Assembly (NCBI RefSeq): GCF_030506325.1
Contig: NZ_CP120683.1
Coordinates: forward strand, 2,170,001-2,234,000
DNA from: Tunicatimonas pelagia
GTDB taxonomy: Bacteria; Bacteroidota; Bacteroidia; Cytophagales; Cyclobacteriaceae
Length of the DNA: 64,000 nt
Direction: 5' to 3'
Positions 44,359 through 53,146 of the stretch are shown one piece after another (the stretch's first letter is position 1; each line of letters opens with the position of its first letter). The notes under the pieces were generated by a model that ran no database searches, was not told where the DNA came from, and saw nothing but the letters and a program-made list of their open reading frames with translations. Made by a program: the position numbers and the translations under genes.

Positions 44359-45222
44359 CTAAATTCTCTGGTTAATGCTAAAAGATATGCTCTCTGGTTC
44401 AAAATTGCTCAACCAAACAGTTTGGCCATCTTGGCAAACAATCTCCACCTGCTCGGTCTGTACCTGGCTAACAAAAGGAGCGGCAACCCCTACATACACA
44501 CGAGAACCCCAGGAAGCCCGATGAACCTTTACCGTTTGATCATTTATACTTAAAAAAGCGGGATCATTCGTAGAGCGCAATGCCATTACTTTACGAATAA
44601 TTAGATCACGATCGTGCCATTCGGTAAGCTCACTATCTTGGGGATAACGACGGGCAACATACGTAGCTTCTTGATCGTTGTTGGGCTGAGAGGTAATGCT
44701 ATCAGCAGCAAAATCAGTTAAAAACGTTCCAAACCCGGCTCGCAGTTGCTCCATAAGATTGGTTCGTAAATCCTGTACCGACATTGCCTCGACAATCGGA
44801 ATTTCTTTCTGCCAATAAATATCGCCACCGTCAATCTCGTTGGTCATCTGGTGAATGGTTATTCCGAAGGTTTTTTCGCCATTAATGAGTGCCCAGGGCA
44901 ATGGATGACGACCCCGGTAGCGCGGTAGAGGGGCCAAATGTACGTTGAGTACTTGGTAGCGGTCTAGTAGGGTAGTAAACTTGAAATTGCAAAAGCAGTT
45001 AATCAAATACGTTATCGAGTAGCCAGCTAGCCAATCCGCTAGTTTTGCTTGGTTGAAGCCAACCAATAAGCGATCGGATGAAACGTACTGCTCGTACTGC
45101 TCTAGTAACTGGGAATCTACGTTCTTCTGCAATCCAATTACTACCGGACTTAGGTTGGTGCCTTGCAAAGATTGAAGTAAGGTGAGTGGCCCGTCGTTAT
45201 TTCCTACAATTACAAACCTCAC
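44359..45222 (-). CDS. Sugar N-formyltransferase (methionyl-tRNA formyltransferase-like)
   Basis: 287 residues from GTG. It has the formyltransferase fold: NVHLAPLPRYRGRHPLPWAL and GITIHQMTNEIDGGDIYWQ (Asn, His, Asp of the usual catalytic set). N10-formyl-THF-dependent enzymes like this formylate amino-sugar nucleotides in O-antigen clusters. It overlaps the FemAB-like gene by 4 bp and directly precedes the aminotransferase, which fits amination then formylation. Confidence 0.87.
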   Translation of the reverse strand: MRFVIVGNNDGPLTLLQSLQGTNLSPVVIGLQKNVDSQLLEQYEQYVSSDRLLVGFNQAKLADWLAGYSITYLINCFCNFKFTTLLDRYQVLNVHLAPLPRYRGRHPLPWALINGEKTFGITIHQMTNEIDGGDIYWQKEIPIVEAMSVQDLRTNLMEQLRAGFGTFLTDFAADSITSQPNNDQEATYVARRYPQDSELTEWHDRDLIIRKVMALRSTNDPAFLSINDQTVKVHRASWGSRVYVGVAAPFVSQVQTEQVEIVCQDGQTVWLSNFEPESISFSINQRI

Positions 45223-46247
45223 GCGAAATAGGGATAGATGACGGAACTTAGTTCACTAGTGGCTTCTACTTCCAGTTTTTGATTAACTATCGTTTGGGTC
45301 AGTGCCGTTAGTAGTGCTTTACTTTCTTTCTCAGTACGTTCGTCGTACTCATCTGGAGTTAATGTAAAGTAGGTAATTGGATGCTGAACCCCGCCTATGC
45401 TTTCTTTGAAGCGTCGGAGCCCTTCGTAGGACGGTCCGGTTCCGCTAAGTCCTAAATCAATTGTGTGGCACTTTTTTTCTACCGCAATTTCAATAAGCCG
45501 ATGAAACAAAAGGTTATTGGGACGATACCCTAGAGAGTCAGAAGCTGAACAGCCAAATTTATAGTAGAGCGTAGCTTGATGCCGGAGCACAATAATACTG
45601 GCAATCACTTGCTGCTGTCGCGAAGCTTGTAAAACAAACACATGCTCCGCTTCAATAAATGTCTGGTAAATGTTTTGGAAGAATCCGTAGGGTTGAGGAA
45701 TGCTGTTAAACTTCTCAAGCCGAAGTTGATGATACATCTGATAAAATGTACTTAGAGCGGCCTCATCGGTCCTGACTTCAGTAGTAACTTCTGCTTTTTT
45801 GGCTTTCCGTACTCCTCGCCGAAAAGACGATGACTGAGTAATTTGAGAAGGATTGCTAGTATCGATTCGGTGGTAAATCGCGTGGCGAGTAGGTTTACCC
45901 AAAGAAGCAGCTACCGGATCATCAGCCGCTAGTTCGGTCTTAAGAACGATTTGGTGGTGAGGGTATTTTTCTCGCAGTGCCAGAACAATGTTGGGTAGCG
46001 ATTCCCGGTTGGATGGGTTAACTGGCGTATAATCGGAAAAGGGTAAGCTAATAATTTTCCTACCCGTTAGATTGTCGATCACTGTGAACAAAATAAAATA
46101 TTCACTACTGGTATCCCAGGCGGTGAACCACTGATATCCGTACGTTTTTTGAAGTACGGCTAACCATCGGCTCGAATAGAATAAGTTGTTTACCTTAGAC
46201 TTGTAGAACGATGACTCTAGCGCATCATACGGAACAATTTCCACCAT
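45219..46247 (-). CDS. FemAB/BioF2-like GNAT acyltransferase
   Basis: The 342-residue protein shows the double-GNAT pattern: SSSFRRGVRKAKKAEVTTEV, FFQNIYQTFIEAEHVFVLQA, IASIIVLRHQATLYYKFGCS and HTIDLGLSGTGPSYEGLRRF. FemAB-type proteins attach amino acids or acyl groups to sugars or peptides. It lies 3 bp upstream of the formyltransferase. Its substrate in this cluster is unknown. Confidence 0.8.
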   Translation of the reverse strand: MVEIVPYDALESSFYKSKVNNLFYSSRWLAVLQKTYGYQWFTAWDTSSEYFILFTVIDNLTGRKIISLPFSDYTPVNPSNRESLPNIVLALREKYPHHQIVLKTELAADDPVAASLGKPTRHAIYHRIDTSNPSQITQSSSFRRGVRKAKKAEVTTEVRTDEAALSTFYQMYHQLRLEKFNSIPQPYGFFQNIYQTFIEAEHVFVLQASRQQQVIASIIVLRHQATLYYKFGCSASDSLGYRPNNLLFHRLIEIAVEKKCHTIDLGLSGTGPSYEGLRRFKESIGGVQHPITYFTLTPDEYDERTEKESKALLTALTQTIVNQKLEVEATSELSSVIYPYFA

Positions 46248-46250
46248 AAG

Positions 46251-47267
46251 CTACTTCGCTTCTGCCTGACCGTAAATTTTCTCAATCGCCTGGATGGTTT
46301 TTAATCCCTCGTCACCTTCCACCACTCCTTTCCGGCTATCAATAATTTGCTCCGCCAAGCTATGAATCAGCTTGTCGTGATTGGAACTGGAGCCTTGGTA
46401 GGTTCCGTACTGATTGGGGGCATCATCAAAATCAATATCCTCGGGCATAGGGTACGACATCACATCCCAAAACTCAATTTTGTTGAGATATTTCCCGCCA
46501 ATTTTGATAGTACCCTTTTCTCCAATTATCGTGATGCTACCCTCGTAGTTTACATTATACACGCAGGTAGTCCATAGCAGCGACCCAATGGTTCCGCTTT
46601 CAAAACGAAGTGCCGAAACCCCACAATCTTCAATCTCAATGTCGTGATTGAGCGTATCGATAATGGTTTTAGCTTCTTGAATATTTCCGAACCACCATAC
46701 CAGCAAATCCAGGAAATGGCTTACCTGCGTTTGCAGTGCCCCTCCTTCCAAGTGCTTTTTGCCCCGCCAAGGCGACTGCTCATAGTACGCATCGTGTCGA
46801 TTCCACATCACGTTGCACTGTACCATAAAAACCCTCCCTAGCCGTCCTTCGTCTAGCGTCCGCTTCGTTAGGAGGATAGGGGCATTATAGCGGTTTTGCT
46901 TCACTACGTATAAGCTCACCCCATTTTCTTCAGCGGCCTGAATCATGCGTTCGCTCTCAAGGCAAGTCAACGCCATAGGTTTTTCTACCAGAATATGCTT
47001 TTTGGCGTAGGCCGCCTGGATACTCATAATGGAATGCAAACCATGCGGAGTGCAAATACAAATAATATCGATAGCGGCCTCCGCCAGCATCCGTTCGTAG
47101 TTTGTATAGCTAATTACTTGCGGATAGTCGGCGGATAGCTTTTGCAAAACCTGCTGATCTACATCACAAATGGCTACCATCTCAGCTTGAGATTCTGCCT
47201 CAATTACTGCAATGTGCCTTCGGCCAATGTGTCCACATCCTACTACCCCAAATCTAATCTTTCGCAT
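46251..47267 (-). CDS. Gfo/Idh/MocA family oxidoreductase
   Basis: The 338-residue protein has the NAD-binding GVVGCGHIGRRH, the catalytic EKPMALT and a C-terminal domain with SHFLDLLVWWFG. In polysaccharide clusters this family oxidises sugar nucleotides (for example at C3) to supply the ketone for the aminotransferase. It is one base from the Wzt-like gene. Confidence 0.92.
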   Translation of the reverse strand: MRKIRFGVVGCGHIGRRHIAVIEAESQAEMVAICDVDQQVLQKLSADYPQVISYTNYERMLAEAAIDIICICTPHGLHSIMSIQAAYAKKHILVEKPMALTCLESERMIQAAEENGVSLYVVKQNRYNAPILLTKRTLDEGRLGRVFMVQCNVMWNRHDAYYEQSPWRGKKHLEGGALQTQVSHFLDLLVWWFGNIQEAKTIIDTLNHDIEIEDCGVSALRFESGTIGSLLWTTCVYNVNYEGSITIIGEKGTIKIGGKYLNKIEFWDVMSYPMPEDIDFDDAPNQYGTYQGSSSNHDKLIHSLAEQIIDSRKGVVEGDEGLKTIQAIEKIYGQAEAK

Positions 47268-47268
47268 A

Positions 47269-48579
47269 CTACGTGCTAATTACTGGAACATTACTATTCT
47301 GATAGAGATTGAAATCTACGTAAAACTGATCCAATCCCCGAGGCTGCGGATCACCCGACCGGAAGAAGTCGTTTCCGAATACGGATAGCTGAAACGCGTT
47401 CATGAGCTGGTCCTGCACCAGCGTATCGCCCCGCCCTTCGGCCATATACAGCTCCACCGCATAATCACCTTCGGAAAGAGGCATTCGCTTAATTTCAAAG
47501 GTTAGCAGCGTTTCGCCATCCAGCATTACTCGCTTGCCAAACAAAGACGTGGACAGCGTAAACAGCCGGGTACCAAACTGATCGCGAAAGCAGACTGCCG
47601 CATAGACCTGCTTGCTACCGACATTTTTACGTGGCACAATACGGGTGTGAATTCTTACTCGAGAGCCGGTAGCTACCTCATTAATTATATGCCCCGCTTC
47701 ATTTTCTATCTGCACCTCGTCAAATTGGTAATCTCCTAGCCCCTGCCGGTCGGTACGATCGCCGATGAAACGATCAGACATTTGGGCGTTGATATTGGCG
47801 TAGGTACGGATGGCTTCGCTGGTGCTGCCATCGTAAATAGTCTTCCCGTGCTTGAGCACCACCCCGCGAGTACACAGTCGGGAGACCGCTCCCATGTTGT
47901 GACTGACAAAAAGAACAGTCCGTTTACCACCAGCACTTACCTCCTGCATCTTACCGATGGCTTTCTTCTGAAACGCGGCATCGCCTACGGCTAGTACCTC
48001 ATCCACAATCAGTATTTCCGGCTCCAAGTGGGCAGCTACGGCAAAAGCCAGTCGTACTTTCATTCCCGAAGAGTAGCGTTTCACTGGGGTATCTACGTAG
48101 CGTTCTACACCCGAAAAGGTTACAATCTCATCCAGCTTTGCCCGCACTTCGGCTTTGGTCATGCCGAGGATTGCTCCGTTGAGGAAAATATTCTCCCGCC
48201 CAGTTAATTCTTTATGGAACCCAGTGCCCACTTCTAGCAAACTAGCAATACGACCCCGAGCGCGAAATACGCCCTCACTAGGCGCGGTCACTCGCGAAAG
48301 TATTTTCAGTAAGGTTGATTTACCGGCACCATTACTGCCAATAATGCCGACAATTTCCCCCTTTTGTACCTCCAAGTTAATATCACGCAAGGCCCAAACG
48401 TACTCACTATCTCCGCTTACCTCCTGATTATTCTCCTCGCCTACTTTAAGGTAGGGGTCGTCTTTGCCCCGTACCCGATGCCACCAGCGGTTCAGATCAT
48501 GCGATAGCGTTCCGGTACCCACTACCCCAAGCCGATACTGCTTACTCATGTGCTGTATTTGAATCGCCGGTTTGCTCAT
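47269..48579 (-). CDS. ABC transporter ATP-binding protein for polysaccharide export (Wzt-like)
   Basis: The 436-residue protein has a P-loop ATPase (GSNGAGKSTLL, signature YSSGMKVRLAFA, Walker B ILIVDEVLAVGD), then a C-terminal domain of about 170 residues that in Wzt proteins recognises the glycan end. The domain suggests this exporter is coupled to chain termination. It overlaps the permease gene by 4 bp. Confidence 0.95.
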   Translation of the reverse strand: MSKPAIQIQHMSKQYRLGVVGTGTLSHDLNRWWHRVRGKDDPYLKVGEENNQEVSGDSEYVWALRDINLEVQKGEIVGIIGSNGAGKSTLLKILSRVTAPSEGVFRARGRIASLLEVGTGFHKELTGRENIFLNGAILGMTKAEVRAKLDEIVTFSGVERYVDTPVKRYSSGMKVRLAFAVAAHLEPEILIVDEVLAVGDAAFQKKAIGKMQEVSAGGKRTVLFVSHNMGAVSRLCTRGVVLKHGKTIYDGSTSEAIRTYANINAQMSDRFIGDRTDRQGLGDYQFDEVQIENEAGHIINEVATGSRVRIHTRIVPRKNVGSKQVYAAVCFRDQFGTRLFTLSTSLFGKRVMLDGETLLTFEIKRMPLSEGDYAVELYMAEGRGDTLVQDQLMNAFQLSVFGNDFFRSGDPQPRGLDQFYVDFNLYQNSNVPVIST

Positions 48580-49430
48580 ACCGTATCCATAAATGTTTTC
48601 TCCGTCCGCTGAAAAACGATTAAGCCTAAAAAGAGAATGAGCAACATGCTTGCCAGACTATAAGACAAATTCATCAGACTAAATGAACCAGCCCCTAAAA
48701 ATATATGACGGAAGGCTTCTATAATTGCCGTCATCGGATTGGCCAAAATTAGGGTACGGTAGGCTTCAGGAGCAGTTTCTAGTGGATAAATAACCGGAGT
48801 GGCGTACATCGCCAGTTGCACGCCAAACTGAATCAAAAAATTCAGGTCGCGGTATTTAGTCGTTAAAGAAGATATAATCATGCCGAACCCTAATCCTAAT
48901 CCGGCAACCATTAGAATAAGGATGGGGAGTGCCAGCACCTCAGGACGAATATATAAATCGGTTCCCTTGAAGAAGAAGAACAGCCAAAAACCCAAAAACA
49001 ATAAAAATTGGATTCCGAACTTTACTAAGTTAGCGGTTACAATTGCCAGGGGCATAATGATTCGGGGGAAGTAGACCTTTCCGAATATATCTTCGTTTTT
49101 CTTAAAGGCATCCGAGGTAGTTTTTAGGCATTCGGCGAAGTAGTTCCAGGCAATGATGGCCGACAGGTAGAACAGAAGCGGAGGAACCCCAGCGGTAGAA
49201 ATTTTGGCGATGTTTCCGAAGACAATCGTAAACATCAGCGTAGTGAGTATGGGCTGAATGAAGAACCATAGCGGCCCTAATACGGTCTGTTTGTAAGTAA
49301 CCACAATATCTCGTTTGATAAACAAGGTGAGCAAATCGCGGTACCGCCATATCTCTCGTAGGTTAATATCTAGCCACCGGGTGCGGGGAGTTACCTCTAA
49401 AGTCCAATCTGAGAATTGAGTATTCTTCAT
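48576..49430 (-). CDS. ABC transporter permease for polysaccharide export (Wzm-like)
   Basis: 284 residues, about six membrane helices, with the ABC-2 family pattern (LLTLFIKRDIVVTYKQTVLG, PLWFFIQPILTTLMFTIVFG, ANPMTAIIEAFRHIFLG). First gene of the leftward operon; together with the ATPase it exports a complete polysaccharide. Confidence 0.95.
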   Translation of the reverse strand: MKNTQFSDWTLEVTPRTRWLDINLREIWRYRDLLTLFIKRDIVVTYKQTVLGPLWFFIQPILTTLMFTIVFGNIAKISTAGVPPLLFYLSAIIAWNYFAECLKTTSDAFKKNEDIFGKVYFPRIIMPLAIVTANLVKFGIQFLLFLGFWLFFFFKGTDLYIRPEVLALPILILMVAGLGLGFGMIISSLTTKYRDLNFLIQFGVQLAMYATPVIYPLETAPEAYRTLILANPMTAIIEAFRHIFLGAGSFSLMNLSYSLASMLLILFLGLIVFQRTEKTFMDTV

Positions 49431-49522
49431 AAAAAAAGTAATAGCAAAAATATAAAAATTCGCGAATGCGTTTTGCAGTAGTGAGAAGTAAATAAAGCAA
49501 AGTTAATCATAAACCTTACTTA

Positions 49523-50365
49523 ATGGTCACTGATAAAATGAAAGTAGACTTTATGATATTGGGAGCCCAAAAGTCGGCTACCAGTAGTTTGTTTTTAGTA
49601 CTCAATGCTCATCCGGCTTTGCAAGGAAGCCGGAAAAAAGAGCCCCAGTTTTTCTGTACTACCCCAGACTGGCGGAATAATTTAGCAGCCTATCATCAGC
49701 TATTTAGTATTGCTGAAGATACGCTGTACTTTGAGGCTTCTACTACCTATACTTTTTACCCGATAAAAAATCTTACTATTTGGGATGATTTGTACGCCTA
49801 CAATCCTGCTTTAAAGTTTATTTATATGGTTAGGAATCCGGTGCAACGCATTGTATCAGCGTATATGCACCTGTACGAACGCGGATATACTGACTTTAGC
49901 TTATCGGAAGCGATTATTAAGAACCGGTTTTACGTTGACACCTCCCGTTACTACACGCAGATCATACCCTACATCCGAAAGTTTGGCCGGGAGAATGTAT
50001 TGCTCATTGACTTTGACGACTTTAACCAAAGTCGTAGCTCCGCATTAAGCGATGTTGCTGATTTCTTACAAATAGATCCTGATGGATTTGGTGATTATCA
50101 AGGGGTTAAAGCCAACACTACTGCCAAACGGCGCAAGAAGCACCATAAATGGGATAATCCAAGTTTGGCCTTCAGGGCCGTTCGTAAGTTTTTACCGCTG
50201 ATTTGGGAGCGAATGACTGATAACTCCGACCGAGCCTTTCATAAGAAACCTAAGCTTAATCTTAGGCAGCAACAACTGATTCTGCATATGCTGGAATTAG
50301 AAATCAATGAGCTGGAAAAGCTGATGAATAAAGATTTATCACATTGGAAGTTCATAGCGGAGTAA
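49523..50365 (+). CDS. Sulfotransferase domain protein
   Basis: The 280-residue protein has the PAPS-binding loop (ILGAQKSATSSLFLVLNAHP), the 3'-phosphate motif MVRNPVQRIVSAYMH and a C-terminal basic region. It may sulfate the glycan exported by the neighbouring ABC system, but it could act on another substrate. It is divergent from the wzm-like gene and stands alone. Confidence 0.9.
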   Translation: MVTDKMKVDFMILGAQKSATSSLFLVLNAHPALQGSRKKEPQFFCTTPDWRNNLAAYHQLFSIAEDTLYFEASTTYTFYPIKNLTIWDDLYAYNPALKFIYMVRNPVQRIVSAYMHLYERGYTDFSLSEAIIKNRFYVDTSRYYTQIIPYIRKFGRENVLLIDFDDFNQSRSSALSDVADFLQIDPDGFGDYQGVKANTTAKRRKKHHKWDNPSLAFRAVRKFLPLIWERMTDNSDRAFHKKPKLNLRQQQLILHMLELEINELEKLMNKDLSHWKFIAE

Positions 50366-50404
50366 ACCCGGTTTATTTTAGAGGATATTCCGATAAACTT
50401 CTAA

Positions 50405-50424
50405 GGTTCGTGTCTTCACGAACC
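50405..50424. repeat. Hairpin downstream of the sulfotransferase
   Basis: GGTTCGTG-TCTT-CACGAACC is a perfect 8-bp stem. No T run follows, so it is not a clear terminator. Confidence 0.5.
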
Positions 50425-50622
50425 CCGGAGTAAATAATTATCAGAATAAGGTTTTTATTAATACAAAATCTTCGGAGTGTCCGCAAAGAGACATAGATGT
50501 TACAACATTGAAGTTTAAACATCGTGTCAATAATTAAGAACCACCCATCCTTGACAAAACTGATGTTCAACCTTTAATTTCTATGTAAATGTCATTACCT
50601 CTTCAAGAAGGTCAGTTAGCAA

Positions 50623-50715
50623 GACTGGCGTTTGGATGAGACTATGCAAAATTTGACTGAGCCAGAAGTCAAAGTGCTTAACAAACTGCTCGCTCGCCTC
50701 CGCCAAAATTCCTAA
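50623..50715 (+). pseudogene. Remnant of a MarR-type regulator (C-terminus only)
   Basis: The frame after a TAG reads QDWRLDETMQNLTEPEVKVL, then NKLLARLRQNS and stop, like the tail of MarR-family repressors. No upstream HTH part remains. It lies 100 bp before the disrupted peroxiredoxin gene, whose regulator it may once have been. Confidence 0.45.
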
Positions 50716-50775
50716 CGGCACTTTTCCGAAAGTCAAGCTACTACCTTAAAACTATCTGAGTAAGATTCTGACTTA

Positions 50776-50814
50776 CCATCTTCAGTTATCCATTACCAAC
50801 TCTCAACTGATATC
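50776..50814. repeat. Permuted-word spacer upstream of the peroxiredoxin gene
   Basis: Words CTTCAGTTATCCATTACCAA and CTCAACTGATATC end at the ATG. Similar words precede thyA and ispF. Confidence 0.35.
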
Positions 50815-50909
50815 ATGTTACTACAAAACGAATTAGATGCTCGGCAGGCCGACTTTAACCACAAAGCACCGGAAACGACGAAAAAGGCTTACCAGCGCGG
50901 AATAGATTT
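50815..50909 (+). pseudogene. Peroxiredoxin-like protein, 5' part (split by insertion sequence)
   Basis: ATG 50815 opens a frame of 31 codons plus two bases (MLLQNELDARQADFNHKAPE, ending GID and TT). Removing the insertion and one target copy joins TT to the A at 52500, giving L (TTA) and continuing in frame into VVNSGILQQ. The joined gene would encode about 214 residues of a peroxiredoxin-like (AhpC/TSA) protein. The spliced order shows that the insertion caused the split. Confidence 0.9.
50901..50909 (+). repeat. 9-bp target-site duplication, left copy
   Basis: AATAGATTT, matching 52491-52499 exactly on both sides of the insertion sequence. Confidence 0.95.
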
Positions 50910-52490
50910 GAGTGTATAACGAATTGGGTGCAGAGGAAAAGCGAGTGGGAATGCAGAGATTCCCTTAATTTTGAGGTCTTCAACCACCATCAAAAAAACT
51001 CGCTATGGAAGTAAAGGAAGCAAAAATCAACCAGATAAGACAACACTTAGATCAGATAATAGCCCAAATGGATGCCCGAAGTAAAGAAGGAATGAGAATT
51101 CATCAGGTAGAGCGGTCTTTGTTTACCAGTTTATTGCAGTTAGGTTTTCAACTGTTAGAATACTACATTTTGAGTATACAACAGGTAGTCGCTGTTCAGG
51201 GGGTTCCCGTTGATCGTGCAGGGGAAAAGATGAAGAACACCGGGCTGCGTAGTCGGCCTTACCGAAGCATTTTTGGCCCGTTATCCATTGCCCGCCCCAA
51301 GTATTACTCAACCACTGGTAAGAGCTATTACCGGCTGGACGAAGCGTTGGGCTTACCCAAGAGCAACTATTCTTACGTATTGGATGATTGGTTAGGGTAT
51401 GGGGCCACCGAGATGGACTTTGCCCAAAGTGCTGAGCAGTTGGAGCGCATCTTAGGTCATCCCCTAAGGGGTATGCAAAGCCAACGGTGTAGTTACAGGC
51501 TTTGCGAGCAAGTAAAAGACTTTTATGAGCAACAAGCCTGGGAAAACATAGAAGATGGTACTCATTTGAGCGTAGGCTTTGACGGTAAGGGGGTGCCCAT
51601 TCGTCGCAGCGAAACTCAGCGAGCTGAGGAAAGTACGGCGGTTCGTCTGAGCAAAGGACAGAAGAAGGGGGTCAAAAAAGAAGCCACAGTAAGCCTGAGC
51701 AGTTCGTTTACCCCGCGGCCCCGGCAGGCTCAAGAACTCTTAGAGAGCTTGTTTTGCCCTACCCATGAGCCGCAGAAGCCCGATGGAGGGCATACCTGGC
51801 ACGAGCACAAGCATCTACGAGCCTTTCTCTCAGACAAGGTAGGGGCCATCCGCTACGGGGTGGAAAACCTACTTCGGCGCGATGCTAGTGCAAAAAAGCC
51901 GATCATCGTTTTGATAGACGGTGACCGAGCCTTAGAAAAAGCAGTTCGGCAAGTGGTAGAAGAAAAGAAAGTTACCCATCGGGTAGAGGCCTACGTACTG
52001 GATTTTATTCACTTGCTAGAGTACGTTTGGAAGGTGGCTAACGCTCATTGGGGGGAGAAGCATCCCAATCGTTTTGCTTGGGTGAGAAGCCAAGCCGCCT
52101 TGTTACTAGACAGCCAGCATGATGAGGTACGACAGCAATGGCAAGTTATCTTGCAACAGGCTACCTTGTCTCAATACAAGCGTGACACTGTCCAACGAGC
52201 CATCACCTACCTGACCAACCATCAGCATATGGTAGATTACAAAACCTATCTACAGCTAGGATTTCCTATCACCACCGGAGCGGTGGAAAGTGCCTGTGGA
52301 CATTTTGTAAAGAGCCGTATGGAGAGAAACGGCATGCATTGGGGAAAACAAGGTGCGCAGAATATGCTCAACCTACGAGCCGTCAGAAAGAACGGCGATT
52401 GGGACAACTACCTACAAACAGTAGTCAAACACGAACAACAAGCTCTTTACCAAAAAGCTGCCTGAGTTACACCCTTTTTGTTATACACTC
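50910..52490 (+). mobile_element. Insertion sequence, ISKra4-like, 1581 bp
   Basis: Ends are inverted: left GAGTGTATAAC (50910-50920), right GTTATACACTC (52480-52490), with similarity extending to about 21 bp (18 identical). It is flanked by the 9-bp duplication AATAGATTT and holds one transposase. Both ends and the gene look intact, so it may still be mobile. Family assignment is tentative. Confidence 0.95.
51005..52465 (+). CDS. Transposase (ISKra4-like family)
   Basis: The 486-residue protein has a DDE-type transposase layout: FDGKGVPI in the first third, ILIDGDRALEKA-like segment (IVLIDGDRALEKAVRQVVEE), YVLDFIHLLEYVWKVANAHW, and a C-terminal TGAVESACGHFVKSRMERNG with MHWGKQGAQNMLN. It is intact and sits inside the insertion sequence, 25 bp from its right end. 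The exact IS family cannot be fixed by eye; ISKra4 is the best guess. Confidence 0.85.
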   Translation: MEVKEAKINQIRQHLDQIIAQMDARSKEGMRIHQVERSLFTSLLQLGFQLLEYYILSIQQVVAVQGVPVDRAGEKMKNTGLRSRPYRSIFGPLSIARPKYYSTTGKSYYRLDEALGLPKSNYSYVLDDWLGYGATEMDFAQSAEQLERILGHPLRGMQSQRCSYRLCEQVKDFYEQQAWENIEDGTHLSVGFDGKGVPIRRSETQRAEESTAVRLSKGQKKGVKKEATVSLSSSFTPRPRQAQELLESLFCPTHEPQKPDGGHTWHEHKHLRAFLSDKVGAIRYGVENLLRRDASAKKPIIVLIDGDRALEKAVRQVVEEKKVTHRVEAYVLDFIHLLEYVWKVANAHWGEKHPNRFAWVRSQAALLLDSQHDEVRQQWQVILQQATLSQYKRDTVQRAITYLTNHQHMVDYKTYLQLGFPITTGAVESACGHFVKSRMERNGMHWGKQGAQNMLNLRAVRKNGDWDNYLQTVVKHEQQALYQKAA

Positions 52491-52499
52491 AATAGATTT
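52491..52499 (+). repeat. 9-bp target-site duplication, right copy
   Basis: AATAGATTT, identical to 50901-50909. Confidence 0.95.
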
Positions 52500-53049
52500 A
52501 GTAGTTAATAGCGGCATATTGCAGCAGGCCCGACAGGAAGGCGACACCGCTGTCGACTTTACCTTACCTAACGCCCGGGGACAGTCGATGAGCCTGAAAG
52601 AGTACTTGCAAGAAGGGCCAGTAGTACTAACTTGGTACCGAGGTGGCTGGTGTCCTTACTGTAATATTACCTTGCGGGCATTGCAGCAAGCATTACCCGA
52701 ATTCAAAGCTAAAGGAGCCAATTTATTAGCCCTTACTCCCGAATTACCCGATAAATCGCTGAGCACTCAGGAGAAAAACGAGTTGGAATTTGAAGTGCTT
52801 ACTGACCAAGCTAATGAGGTTGTCCGAAAGTACGGCTTAGTCTTTAAACTCACGCCCGAAGTAAGCGAATTGTACAAGAAGAACTTCAGCTTAGCGGAGT
52901 ATAACGGAAACGATAGCGATGAACTCCCGCTGGCCGCTACCTACGTAATCGATAAACAGGGAATAATTCGGTACGCTTTTCTGGATGCCGAATACCGCCA
53001 CCGAGCCGAACCCCAAGAGATTATTGAGGTGCTTAAATCTATCCAATAG
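52491..53049 (+). pseudogene. Peroxiredoxin-like protein, 3' part
   Basis: The rest of the split gene begins after the insertion. It carries the thioredoxin-like fold: ARQEGDTAVDFTLPNARGQ, the active-site segment WYRGGWCPYCNITL and ATYVIDKQGIIRYAFLDAEY near the end. A longer open frame from 52339 only arises because the transposase DNA happens to be open in this frame. Reinitiation at the ATG at 52588 is possible, but it would lose the first strand. Confidence 0.9.
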
Positions 53050-53146
53050 AAATCTAGTATATCTTTTCTGCTTCCTATCGGCTTTTGTCCGCTGCTTGAC
53101 CTTCTTTGAAAAAGCTGCTCTCGTACTTTACCAGAAAGAATGGAAA

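Larger units (their letters stand above)
50366..50814. other. 449-bp stretch without an intact gene
   Basis: Contains a perfect hairpin at 50405-50424, a short remnant of a MarR-like regulator at 50623-50715, and a permuted-word spacer at 50776-50814. Otherwise nothing recognisable. Confidence 0.5.

Noticed and set aside
50405-50424. Terminator after the sulfotransferase
   Set aside because: The stem is perfect but no T run follows on either strand, so I list it only as a hairpin.
52339-52490. Apparent N-terminal extension of the peroxiredoxin gene
   Set aside because: This part lies inside the insertion sequence in a frame different from the transposase. The true 5' end is at 50815, before the insertion.
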